Positions 18,160 to 26,251 of a DNA stretch of 64,000 nt are shown here, piece after piece. Each line of letters starts with the position of its first letter. The first letter of the stretch is position 1. A model generated the notes under the pieces. That model worked only from the letters and a program-made list of their open reading frames with translations. It had not been told where the DNA came from and ran no database searches. The stretch is from Thioalkalivibrio sp. ALE31 (lineage in GTDB: Bacteria; Pseudomonadota; Gammaproteobacteria; Ectothiorhodospirales; Ectothiorhodospiraceae): NCBI RefSeq assembly GCF_000377405.1, contig NZ_KB905020.1:1-64000 (forward strand). The letters run 5' to 3'. The position numbers were made by a program, and so were the translations under genes.

Positions 18160-19842
18160 TCAGCGCCACCTCAGCCAGATATTGAGGCGTCTGGACAGGG
18201 CCAGCAGCCGGTCCGTGACACGTTCGTGGACGTCGGCTACATAAAGCTCGCGCGACAGAAGCGAGTACAGCATCAGCCGTGCGCCGGCCGGCAGCTTGTC
18301 CATCGGGCGCTGGCGCGTCCGGCTCAGGTAGGCCCCGATCCAGCCGAGGACGAACACCACGGCCAGCAGGACGACCAGGACATCGAAGGTGAGCTTGTCG
18401 ATACCCGCCGACGAGTAGAGTGCGTCACGGAATGCGGCATCCGGGTAGAGGAAGGCCTCGAAGCTGTGGCCCACGAGCACGTAGCCGATCACGATCACGG
18501 CGAAGGACAGGATGATCAGGGCCATCATGCGCAGCGGATTCTCGGTATCGAGCCGCTGGGCGGTGAAGAGCACCTGGACCCCGGTGATCCAGCCGAAGAA
18601 CAGCAGCACGATCGCGCCCTGTTGCTGGAAGAAGCGCTCCGCAACCCAGGCATGTGCGCCGACCAGGATCACCAGAGGCACGATCAGCGTGACCGCCCCG
18701 ATGATGAACCAGGGCACGCGTGCGGGGGCTGATTTGCGCTCCACGAGGAAGTCGTAGAGGGGCTCATTGGGAACCCCGTCATGGCGACGCGCGGCCCCGA
18801 TCACGTTGCCGGCTCCGAGGAACAGGGTGCCCTTGAACAGGCCGTGGGCGATCAGATGAAAGATCGACAGCGCGAAGGCGCCGGCACCGGTTTCCATCAC
18901 CATGAAGCCCATCTGCCCCATGGTGGAGTAGCCCAGCGACTTCTTGATGTCGTTCTGCGAAAGCATCATCAGCGAGCCGATCACGGCGGTCAGCAGGCCC
19001 ACGATGAAGAGCAGATGGAGGACCTCGCTACTGTGGACGAACACCGGGGCGAAGCGGTTGATGATGATGCCGCCGGCGTTGACGATCCCCGCATGCATCA
19101 GGGCCGACACGGGCGTGGGCCCCTCCATGGTGTAGGGCAGCCAGGTGTGCAGCGGGAACTGGGCCGACTTCGCGAAGGCGGCCAGCGCTACCAGGAAGGC
19201 CACCGTCCCGGTGACGGGCAGCCCCATGACGGTGCGGGCATCGGGGCTTTCGGCGATACGGTCGAAGAGGGTGGGGAGGTCGAGTACGCCGTAGGCCTGG
19301 AACAGGATCACGGTGGCCAGCACCAGCGGCAGGTCCCCCAGACGGTAGGTGATGAACGTCCAGAAGGCGTAGCGCTGCGCGCGCGGCGGTTCGGTGTTGT
19401 GCGTAAGCAGGAAGTAGAGGACTACCCCGATCAGGTGCCAGCCGATCAGGAGGGTGATCAGGTCGCCGGCCATCACCATCAGGAGGATGGATCCGGTCAT
19501 CAGGTCCAGCAGCATGAAGAAGCGGGCGTACCCGGGCTCCTCGAACATGTAGCGGATCGAGTAGACGTGCACCACCAGGCTGATCCCGGCCACGACCAGC
19601 GCCATGATGGCGCTGAGCGGGTCCAGCTGCAGGCTGCCCCAGCCGTTGGCCAGGCCCATCCACTGCGGCCCGGTGTCGCCGGTGATGTAGAGCGCCAGCT
19701 GGAACGCGGCGATCCCTACGACGATGACGTTGATCCCCACGCTCAGGTGCGCGACCCGGTGGCCCAGCCGGCCCGCAAGGAGGTGCACCAGCAGTGCTGC
19801 CAGAAAGGGCAGCAGGGCGATCAGCCACTGCAGTTCCATCAT
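18160..19842 (-). CDS. dabB: DabB proton-channel subunit of the inorganic-carbon pump
   Basis: Membrane partner of DabA, homologous to NuoL/MrpA. It has 560 residues with about 14 helices. The antiporter core is visible: E in IRYMFEEPGYARFF, the lysine region KSAQFPLHTWLPYTMEGPTPVSALMHAG and SQNDIKKSLGYSTMGQMG. It is expected to couple cation (H+ or Na+) entry to DabA. ATG 19842 is immediately followed by a second ATG (19839); either may be used. It is the first gene of a four-gene minus-strand operon. The 5' region is the 600-bp intergenic stretch towards tRNA-Arg. Confidence 0.93.
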   Translation of the reverse strand: MMELQWLIALLPFLAALLVHLLAGRLGHRVAHLSVGINVIVVGIAAFQLALYITGDTGPQWMGLANGWGSLQLDPLSAIMALVVAGISLVVHVYSIRYMFEEPGYARFFMLLDLMTGSILLMVMAGDLITLLIGWHLIGVVLYFLLTHNTEPPRAQRYAFWTFITYRLGDLPLVLATVILFQAYGVLDLPTLFDRIAESPDARTVMGLPVTGTVAFLVALAAFAKSAQFPLHTWLPYTMEGPTPVSALMHAGIVNAGGIIINRFAPVFVHSSEVLHLLFIVGLLTAVIGSLMMLSQNDIKKSLGYSTMGQMGFMVMETGAGAFALSIFHLIAHGLFKGTLFLGAGNVIGAARRHDGVPNEPLYDFLVERKSAPARVPWFIIGAVTLIVPLVILVGAHAWVAERFFQQQGAIVLLFFGWITGVQVLFTAQRLDTENPLRMMALIILSFAVIVIGYVLVGHSFEAFLYPDAAFRDALYSSAGIDKLTFDVLVVLLAVVFVLGWIGAYLSRTRQRPMDKLPAGARLMLYSLLSRELYVADVHERVTDRLLALSRRLNIWLRWR

Positions 19843-20233
19843 CGTCCCACCCCGCTCTTTCGGGTAACGCCCCGCGTGTTGCGGGTCGTCCACCTCCGAT
19901 CGCGTCCTGCCCGAGGCCTGCACGGCGCCCAGCTTGGGAAAACGCCGGGAGCACTACCGAGGCGTCATCGAAACCCGGTTGCTACGCTAAAAGTACGGGT
20001 CGGGGGCATGATTGCGCAAACGGCGCATTCCCGGGAGCTGGCCCGTGGAAAATATAGAAGGAGATGCGTTGCGCCGCACCTGAGGGCTGGCTGTAGGGGC
20101 ACGATCGAAGGCGTTCCTACGAACACAAGGAACGGAATGACTCGCGAAGCCAGGTACTAATCGGGCACGAGGAGCCCAATTGGCGTAATTCGGGTTTGTC
20201 ACAGGAGTGGCACGAGCCCTGAGCCAGAACGAA

Positions 20234-20268
20234 AAAGGGACCAGCGACTGTAAGTCAGGGATCCCTTT
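20234..20268 (-). terminator. Intrinsic-type terminator, distal copy
   Basis: AAAGGGA (20234-20240) pairs with TCCCTTT (20262-20268), with an inner GACT/AGTC pairing. A run of A at 20232-20236 gives the T-tract for minus-strand transcription. Flanking sequence resembles that of the terminator at 20422, suggesting duplication. Confidence 0.6.
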
Positions 20269-20275
20269 CTCCGAA

Positions 20276-20296
20276 ATGTGGCGCGCCCGAAAGGAT
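20276..20296 (-). pseudogene. 3'-end fragment of a decayed tRNA-Arg copy
   Basis: This stretch nearly repeats 20457-20477, the CCA end and acceptor strand of the intact tRNA-Arg. The shared core is GGCGCGCCCG.AAGGAT. Together with the adjoining terminator it looks like the remains of a second tRNA unit. A separate T-arm-like piece, GGAAGTTCGAATCCTT, lies at 20388-20403 in the opposite orientation to the surviving gene's T-arm, so the region has also been rearranged. Confidence 0.55.
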
Positions 20297-20421
20297 GGCG
20301 GCGACGCGGTACGTGTTGACCTCCCGGCTGCCGGCTGTGGGCTGACACGTTCCTCGCTGCGCTCGGGATCGAACCGTATTGTTGAACGGAAGTTCGAATC
20401 CTTTGTGCTGGCCCAAACGAA

Positions 20422-20449
20422 AAAAGGCACCCGGCTGTGGGTGCCTTTT
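20422..20449 (-). terminator. Terminator of tRNA-Arg
   Basis: AAAAGGCACCC (20422-20432) pairs with GGGTGCCTTTT (20439-20449). On the minus strand the hairpin is followed by TTTTTT. It lies 11 bases after the tRNA 3' end. Confidence 0.85.
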
Positions 20450-20459
20450 CTCTGGAATA

Positions 20460-20536
20460 TGGCGCGCCCGGAAGGATTCGAACCTCCGACCACCTGGTTC
20501 GTAGCCAGGTACTCTATCCAGCTGAGCTACGGGCGC
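20460..20536 (-). tRNA. tRNA-Arg (anticodon ACG)
   Basis: A 77-nt cloverleaf. The acceptor stem GCGCCCG/CGGGCGC is followed by discriminator G and encoded CCA. The D-arm is AGCTCAGCTGGATAGAGT, the anticodon arm CCTGG-CTACGAA-CCAGG (ACG, decoded as ICG), and the T-arm contains GGTTCGAATCC. Confidence 0.97.
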
Positions 20537-20617
20537 ATCGTCTGAAGGCGCGCATTATCGCGATTGGTCCCGGGGGATGCAAGCCATCGGGACGGATTCT
20601 TTGTTTTTCGGCCCGTC

Positions 20618-21325
20618 TCAGCTCCGGGGGATGGGGTGGTAGGGCGTGCTGCGTACGCGGTCGTGCTCGACCATGCGGTAGTGGACGAAGTCGTCCTTGT
20701 CGTGGAAGTGCAGGAAGGGGTTGCCGGCGTCCTGTTCTTCCAGTGTGGATTCGGCTTTGTCGGCGTAGTTGTGGCCCGGGTGGATGCAGGTATGCGCCGG
20801 CAGGCCTTCACGCAGCCCGTTCAGGGTATGGAACATCTGTTCCGGGTCGCCGCCGGCCAGGTCGCAGCGACCGCAGCCGAAGACGAACAGGGTGTCCCCG
20901 GTGATGAGGTCGTCGCCCGCGGGCATGTGAAAGCAGGCAGAGCCGGGCGTGTGGCCGGGCGTATGCAGGAAGCGGATCTCGGTATCGCCCAGGCGCATCG
21001 CATCGCCGCCGTGGTGCAGCTCCGGGCGTTCCAGTTGCTTGCCCCAGAATTCGGCCTCCGGCTTGAGCAGGTGCAGCCGGGCATTCGGGTATTGCTCCAG
21101 GATGGCCTCGACGCCGTTGATGTGATCGTGATGGCTGTGAGTCAGCAGGATGTCGGAGATCTCGACGTCGTTCTCCCGTGCCTGACGGATGATCGCCTCG
21201 GGCTCCCAGGCGGGGTCGACCACGGCGCCGCGGTGACTGGCGCGATCCTCGATCAGGTAGACGAAGTTCTCCATGGGGCCGAGTTCCTGGCGGTGGATGC
21301 GGTAGGGCAGTTGGTTCCGGTCCAT
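20618..21325 (-). CDS. Metallo-beta-lactamase-fold hydrolase, glyoxalase II type
   Basis: A 235-residue MBL-fold protein with the binuclear metal motif THSHHDH, later ligands in HTPGHTPGS, GDTLF (bridging Asp) and HPGHNY. FGCGRCDLAGGDPEQM is typical of hydroxyacylglutathione hydrolases. It likely hydrolyses glutathione thioesters. Persulfide dioxygenases of this fold have a different metal set, so thiol ester hydrolysis is favoured. It is divergent from the methyltransferase gene. Confidence 0.85.
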   Translation of the reverse strand: MDRNQLPYRIHRQELGPMENFVYLIEDRASHRGAVVDPAWEPEAIIRQARENDVEISDILLTHSHHDHINGVEAILEQYPNARLHLLKPEAEFWGKQLERPELHHGGDAMRLGDTEIRFLHTPGHTPGSACFHMPAGDDLITGDTLFVFGCGRCDLAGGDPEQMFHTLNGLREGLPAHTCIHPGHNYADKAESTLEEQDAGNPFLHFHDKDDFVHYRMVEHDRVRSTPYHPIPRS

Positions 21326-21397
21326 CGGGATCTCCGTGAGTCGTTGGCGCTTTGGTATGGTCTATCGGGTTCCTATCCTGTGCCGAGAAGGAGTCCG

Positions 21398-22018
21398 ATG
21401 CCAAATTCCGAAAGTTCCCCTGCCGATTCCGCTTCCGTCGATGCGGAGGCGGACTGGGAGGCCCGCTATCAGGCGGGCTCGACCCGCTGGGATCGCGGTG
21501 GGCCCAGCCCCTCGCTGGAGCAATGGTTGCAACGCACCGCCCTGAAGCCGGGGGCCCGTATCGTGGTGCCCGGCTGCGGGTTTGGCCACGAAGTCCCGAC
21601 CCTGGCGGCACGGGGCTTTCGCGTGATTGGACTGGACGTGGCGCCAACGCCCGTCGAACAGCTGCGGAGCGATCTGGACCATGCCGGCCTGGAAGCCGAT
21701 GTGGTTCAGGCCGATATGCTGTCCTGGCGGCCGGAGGCACCGGTAGACGGGGTTTACGAGCAAACCTCCCTGTGTGCCCTGCCGCCCGCTCAGTGGCCGG
21801 CCTATGAACGCCAGCTGCACGCCTGGTTGCGCCCGGGCGGTGAGCTGTTTGCGTGTTTCATGCAGACCGGCCGGGAGGGTGGGCCGCCCTTCCATTGCGC
21901 GCTGCCGGCCATGCGGGAACTGTTTCCGGCGGATCGCTGGGACTGGCGTGACGAGGCGGGTCGCACCGATCACACCAACGGCAAGTACGAGCTTCTGCAC
22001 CGCCTGATCCGGCGTTAG
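21398..22018 (+). CDS. TPMT-family SAM-dependent methyltransferase
   Basis: A 206-residue class I methyltransferase. SAM motif I is VPGCGFGHE and the family marker DRGGPSPSLEQWL lies near the N-terminus. The acidic strand end is VIGLDVAPTPVEQL, and YEQTSLCALPP is motif IV. The C-terminal HTNGKYELLHRL fits thiopurine/thiol S-methyltransferases, some of which methylate tellurite, selenium or sulfide. The start ATG 21398 follows GAGAAGGAG. The substrate is not determinable here. Confidence 0.85.
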   Translation: MPNSESSPADSASVDAEADWEARYQAGSTRWDRGGPSPSLEQWLQRTALKPGARIVVPGCGFGHEVPTLAARGFRVIGLDVAPTPVEQLRSDLDHAGLEADVVQADMLSWRPEAPVDGVYEQTSLCALPPAQWPAYERQLHAWLRPGGELFACFMQTGREGGPPFHCALPAMRELFPADRWDWRDEAGRTDHTNGKYELLHRLIRR

Positions 22019-22176
22019 TGCAGGGGGGCAGATTGCTTTGATCGCGGGGTATCTCCCGTCGTCCAGTGCGGGAGAGCGGGTGAAGCGCGCCAGCATGATC
22101 TAGATTTCGGTAAGGAAGGATTCACATGCCGCCCCGGCCGGCGAACCCTTCCGTCCACCCGAATCAGGAGAGCGCG

Positions 22177-22695
22177 ATGAAAGTCTGGATGCTGGTGTTG
22201 CTGTTGATGCTGCTGCCGTTGCCTCTGGCTGCGTCGGATTCCACCGATGTGGAGGAGCTGGATCGCGAGACCCTGCAGCAGATGGTTCGACACAGCGTGG
22301 AGCTGGTGCGCATCGAGGATGGCGTAAGCATTGATGACGCTATCGAGTCGATGAAGCTGCGGGCCAACCTGCGCAATTTCCAGGAGGTCGCGGATCTGCC
22401 GCTGTCCGAGCAGGTGCGGGCGATGGGGGGCGAGGGCAACTACATGCGCATCCTGGCCTTCTGTGATGCGCTGATTGCCAATCAGATGGTGCAGCACGAC
22501 ATCATCTTCGCCAGCTTTCTGCCTTGCCGGATCGCCGTGGTGGAGGACGACGAGGGGCAGGGCTGGATCGTGACCACCAACATGGACATGATGCTGCACG
22601 CGACGGACCTGCCCGAGGACCTCGAGGCGACCGCGCGCGAGGTCCGCGACACGATCTACAGCATTGTCGAGGCGGGCCGTACCGGCGATTTCTGA
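22177..22695 (+). CDS. Exported DUF302 protein
   Basis: A 172-residue protein with a signal peptide (MKVWMLVLLLMLLPLPLAAS) followed by a DUF302-like domain: MRILAFCDALIANQMVQHD, FLPCRIAVVEDD, WIVTTNMDMML. The start ATG 22177 follows CAGGAG. DUF302 proteins are periplasmic and of unknown function, often near sulfur or metal genes. A second family member lies at 43742. It ends in a bidirectional terminator facing the helicase gene. Confidence 0.78.
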   Translation: MKVWMLVLLLMLLPLPLAASDSTDVEELDRETLQQMVRHSVELVRIEDGVSIDDAIESMKLRANLRNFQEVADLPLSEQVRAMGGEGNYMRILAFCDALIANQMVQHDIIFASFLPCRIAVVEDDEGQGWIVTTNMDMMLHATDLPEDLEATAREVRDTIYSIVEAGRTGDF

Positions 22696-22710
22696 CGCTG
22701 TAAACGAAAA

Positions 22711-22740
22711 AGCCCGCGACACCCAGAGGTGTCGCGGGCT
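22711..22740. terminator. Bidirectional terminator
   Basis: AGCCCGCGACACC and GGTGTCGCGGGCT form a 13-bp perfect stem with a 4-base loop between the convergent DUF302 and helicase genes. T-rich sequence follows the stem on both strands. Confidence 0.9.
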
Positions 22741-22781
22741 TCTGGCCTGAGCCAGCCGTCGTCTTCGCGGGTTGGGGCGGG

Positions 22782-24737
22782 TTAGCCGTTCGCGACCTTG
22801 CGCTTGATCATCAGCGTGCCGTCCGCGCGTGGACCGGAGGCCTTCGGGGACCCCGTGCCCTTGCCGGCGGGGCGTTTGCCCGGCGCCGCATAGGCCGGGC
22901 GCTTGCGGTTGGCCGGGGCCGGGCCGCGCTTGGCGGGTGCCGGCTTGCCCATGGGCCGCGACTTCCGGGCCGCCGGCTCGGACCGCTCATTGCGGGATTT
23001 GCCGGGCTTGCGCGCGGGGGCGGGCCGTGCGTCGTCCTGGTGGGCCGACTGGCCGGGGCGGGGCGCCTGGCGGGTCAGCTCCAGCTTGCGATTCGCGACG
23101 TGGATGTTGCCCAGGCGGCGAATGGCAGCCTCGTCCAGCGAGGCCGGTAGATCGACATGGCTGTGGTCGTCGCGCAGCCCGATGCGGCCGATGTCGCGGC
23201 CGTTCAGCCCGCCCTCATTGGCGAGTGCGCCGACGATGGCGCCCGGTGCCACACCGTTGTTGCGGCCCACGGGCATGTAGTAGCGCACCATATCCGCTTC
23301 CGGCTCGCGATCCTTGCCGCGTGAGGGGCGCTCGCCCCGGGGCTTCGCGTCGCGACGACTGTTGCCGCGGTCGGCATGGGGCGCGCGGGCGGCGGCCAGC
23401 AGCGGGTCGGTACCCTGACGGGCGTTGGCATCCAGCGGGCTGTCGGCGGTGGCAAGGGCGACCAGGGCCAGGGCCAGGTCGCGTTCGGATACCGTGCCGT
23501 CGGCCAGCAGGCGCTCGACCAGGGCGTCGTGCGCGCTGGCCTGTTCACTGCCCAGCAGGGCCTGGACTTGTTCCGCGAAACGCGCCTCGCGACGGGCCTG
23601 GACGGCCTGGCGATCGGGAAGCGGCTGCTCGCGGACCGGCTTGCCGGTCAGGCGTTCGATGTCCTTGAGCATGCGGCGCTTGCGCGGCTCCAGGAACAGG
23701 ATCGCGCGGCCCTTGCGCCCGGCACGGCCGGTACGGCCAATGCGGTGCACATAGACCTCGGCATCGCCGGGGGCATCGAAGTTGAAGACGTGGCTGATGC
23801 GCGGCACATCGATGCCGCGGGCGGCGACATCGGTCGCAACGATCACGTCCAGGCGGCCGTCGCGCAGGTCGCTGACGACGCGCTCCCGTTCGCCCTGTTC
23901 CATGTCGCCGTTCAGGGCCGAGGCCTTGATGCCGGCGAGGCCGAGGGCGTCGGCGATCTCCACCGTGGAGGCCTTGGTGCGGGCGAAGACCACCGCGCCA
24001 TCCAGGTCTTCTTCGGTTTCCATCAGCCGGGTCAGGGCCTCCAGCTTGTGGCGGGCGTCGACCAGGCAGTAGCTCTGGTCGATATCGGTGCCGGCCTCGT
24101 TGCCGGCACCAATCTTGATCTCTTCCGGCTCGCGCATCTGGCGATGCGCGATACGACGAATCGGGCCCGGCATGGTGGCCGAGAACAGGGTCGTCTGACG
24201 CGCTTCCGGGGTCTGCTCCAGGATCCACTCGATCTCTTCGACAAAGCCCATGCGCAGCATCTCGTCGGCCTCGTCCAGCACCACGACCCGCAGGGCCTCC
24301 AGGCTCAGCGTGCCCCGCTTGATGTGGTCCACCACGCGGCCAGGGGTGCCGACCACGATCTGCGGGCCCTTGCGCAGGGCGCGCAGCTGCTCGCCCATCG
24401 GCTGACCGCCGTAGACGGGCAGCACGTCGATGCCATCGAACCCGGCGGCGAATTCGGTCAGTGCGCCCGCGACCTGATTGGCCAGTTCGCGGGTCGGGGC
24501 CAGCACCAGTGCCTGGGGCACGCGCTCGCCGGCATCGATCAGGTCGATCAGCGGCAGGCCGAAGGCGCCGGTCTTGCCGGTGCCGGTCTGGGCTTCGCCC
24601 AGGACGTCGCGGCCTTCCAGCAATGCAGGGATACAGGCGGCCTGAACCGGGGTCGGGGTGGTGAAGCCCATATTCGACAGGGCACGAACCAGCGACTCGG
24701 AAAGCCCGAGCTGGGAGAAGGAGGGGGAATCGGACAT
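22782..24737 (-). CDS. deaD: DEAD-box RNA helicase, CsdA/DeaD type
   Basis: ATP-dependent RNA helicase for cold-shock RNA remodelling and 50S assembly. The 651-residue protein has all motifs in order: Q motif region, AQTGTGKT (I), PTRELANQ (Ia), GTPGRVVDH (Ib), DEAD (II), SATMPG (III), FARTKAS (IV), TDVAARGIDV (V) and HRIGRTGRAGR (VI). A DbpA-like RNA-binding domain follows at about 480-560 (YYMPVGRNNGVAPGAIVGALANEGG), then a basic Arg/Lys/Pro tail. A candidate sigma-70 promoter lies 67 bases upstream. Confidence 0.93.
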   Translation of the reverse strand: MSDSPSFSQLGLSESLVRALSNMGFTTPTPVQAACIPALLEGRDVLGEAQTGTGKTGAFGLPLIDLIDAGERVPQALVLAPTRELANQVAGALTEFAAGFDGIDVLPVYGGQPMGEQLRALRKGPQIVVGTPGRVVDHIKRGTLSLEALRVVVLDEADEMLRMGFVEEIEWILEQTPEARQTTLFSATMPGPIRRIAHRQMREPEEIKIGAGNEAGTDIDQSYCLVDARHKLEALTRLMETEEDLDGAVVFARTKASTVEIADALGLAGIKASALNGDMEQGERERVVSDLRDGRLDVIVATDVAARGIDVPRISHVFNFDAPGDAEVYVHRIGRTGRAGRKGRAILFLEPRKRRMLKDIERLTGKPVREQPLPDRQAVQARREARFAEQVQALLGSEQASAHDALVERLLADGTVSERDLALALVALATADSPLDANARQGTDPLLAAARAPHADRGNSRRDAKPRGERPSRGKDREPEADMVRYYMPVGRNNGVAPGAIVGALANEGGLNGRDIGRIGLRDDHSHVDLPASLDEAAIRRLGNIHVANRKLELTRQAPRPGQSAHQDDARPAPARKPGKSRNERSEPAARKSRPMGKPAPAKRGPAPANRKRPAYAAPGKRPAGKGTGSPKASGPRADGTLMIKRKVANG

Positions 24738-24803
24738 TGGGGGTACTCACACAGGCCGGAAACAAAGGCCCGGCGAAAATCGGATGGCAACTGCCAACCC
24801 GGC

Positions 24804-24830
24804 ATCATACACGAATCGGAGCCCTAACAA
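24804..24830 (-). promoter_or_regulatory. Candidate promoter of deaD
   Basis: On the minus strand TTGTTA (24825-24830) and TATGAT (24804-24809) are separated by 15 bases. The -10 is good but the spacer is short. It is placed 67-93 bases before the deaD start. Confidence 0.45.
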
Positions 24831-24956
24831 GCGAAAACTTCGGGGTTTTTTGTGCCAGACCAGCGAAGAATTAGAGGCATTCAATATAAATATTCGGTAA
24901 TAACCTTGTTGTAAAACCGGAGTTTTTCTCTATCTTCGCCCGCTGTTTGGCCAATA

Positions 24957-24978
24957 GTTCCTGAACAAATACAGGAAC
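24957..24978. promoter_or_regulatory. Inverted repeat in the copper-oxidase upstream region
   Basis: GTTCCTG and CAGGAAC are perfect 7-bp arms around the AT-rich spacer AACAAATA. It lies about 190 bp before the first cupredoxin gene. No T-run follows, so an operator is more likely than a terminator. The cognate regulator is unknown. Confidence 0.4.
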
Positions 24979-25166
24979 GCCAGACGTAGACGCAGAAGGG
25001 GGCGGGGAGGTTCCCGTGCCATGTCGGTTCGGTAGCCGCCACACCGAGGTTGGTACATGCGGCCCGGTGACTGCCTTTCGTGATCGGCGGGAGTCGCGAC
25101 GTCACGGGAACGCGATCACGGAAGACTTCTGCGCACTCCCTTGTTCAACACGGAGGTAGCACGCGC

Positions 25167-26207
25167 ATGCATCGAAGAAATTTCTTGAAGGGCGGGATGG
25201 CGCTGTCCGCCGGGTTCGCGATTCCGGGCACGATGGGCCTGCTGGCCTGGGCGCCCCGGGCGCACGCCGAGGAGCTCAGCATTGATCTGACGGCACGGCG
25301 AGGCGACGTGACCATGATCGATGGTACGTCGGCGCGGATTTTCGGCTTTTCTGCCACGGGGGCGATGTCCTGGCCGGGTCCGACCCTGGTGTGCCAGGAG
25401 GGCGACACCATCACGGTCAATCTGCAGAACACGCTGCATACGCCGGTGGTGTTCCATGTCGGGGCCACCAATATTCGTTATCAGGCCAGTGCGCAGAACA
25501 ACATCTCGTTCTCGTTCTCGGCGCCGCCGGCGGGTACGTACCTGTACTACGACGACCAGAACAATGGCGTCAACCGGATCATGGGCCTGCACGGGGCACT
25601 GGTGGTGATGCCCGCGGGGATCAAGGATCGGCCGTTCATTGGCGGACCGCAGTTCGTGCGCCAGTACAAGTGGCTGTTCAGCAATGTGGATCCGGCGTGG
25701 GGCGAACAGGTCCGCAACCTGGGGGATTACCAGGTCAGCTCCATCGACCCGGACAGCTTCGATCCGCGCTATTTCACGATCAACGGGCATGCGTACGAGA
25801 ACACGCACGAGTACAACACCGAGTTGATGGGCCACTACGACGAGGCGGCCTATGTGCGAATGCTGAACGCTGGCGGGATCGTCCATGCCCCGCACTTCCA
25901 CGGGAACCACGTGGAAATGGTGACGATCAACTACGAGCGCTTCAGTGCCCCGTTCAAGAACAAGGATGCTGTTTCCATGTTCCCGCTGGACGTGCGCGAC
26001 GTGATCTATCCGTTCAAGGCTCCGCCGGATGCCTATCCGCCGGTCTCCGCCAATCAGATCCAGCACTTCCCGATGCACTGCCATTCCGAGATGTCGCAGA
26101 CCGCGGGCGGGGGCTCTTATCCCCACGGCGCACATGCGCCGATCGTGATGGGGGCGGCGCCGTCGATGGAATCGGATCTGACCCAGAAAGTGGATGACCT
26201 GTCCTGA
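25167..26207 (+). CDS. Tat-exported multicopper-oxidase-like subunit A
   Basis: A 346-residue cupredoxin protein. A twin-arginine signal (HRRNFLKGG..., to about residue 34) predicts folded export. The N-terminal cupredoxin domain (about 37-160) has lost the usual HxHG and HxH copper ligands (FHVGATNIRYQ and YLYYDDQNN stand in their places). The C-terminal domain keeps H240-x-x-H243-x-H245-G and H304-C-H306, but the loop after HCH (SEMSQTAGGGSYPHG) is not the usual HxxxM type 1 site. The start ATG 25167 is preceded by GGAGG. Subunit B follows after 44 bp. Taken alone the ligand set is half of a multicopper oxidase. Substrate unknown. Confidence 0.8.
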   Translation: MHRRNFLKGGMALSAGFAIPGTMGLLAWAPRAHAEELSIDLTARRGDVTMIDGTSARIFGFSATGAMSWPGPTLVCQEGDTITVNLQNTLHTPVVFHVGATNIRYQASAQNNISFSFSAPPAGTYLYYDDQNNGVNRIMGLHGALVVMPAGIKDRPFIGGPQFVRQYKWLFSNVDPAWGEQVRNLGDYQVSSIDPDSFDPRYFTINGHAYENTHEYNTELMGHYDEAAYVRMLNAGGIVHAPHFHGNHVEMVTINYERFSAPFKNKDAVSMFPLDVRDVIYPFKAPPDAYPPVSANQIQHFPMHCHSEMSQTAGGGSYPHGAHAPIVMGAAPSMESDLTQKVDDLS

Positions 26208-26251
26208 TACAAGTTCGGCGCAACCAACGGATTGAAACGGAGCACAAGATC

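Larger units (their letters stand above)
19843..20459. other. Long intergenic region upstream of dabB
   Basis: No credible gene. It must contain the dab operon promoter on the minus strand. An AT-rich hexamer (TATATT on the minus strand, 20051-20056) is a possible -10, without a good -35. From about 20228 to 20459 the stretch holds two related terminators and fragments of a decayed tRNA, described separately. Confidence 0.5.
24738..25166. other. AT-rich intergenic region between deaD and the copper oxidase genes
   Basis: A 429-bp divergent region. The part around 24840-24950 is far more AT-rich than the rest of the window and is the likely seat of promoters in both directions. It contains the inverted repeat at 24957-24978. 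No coding frame with a plausible start is present. Confidence 0.6.
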
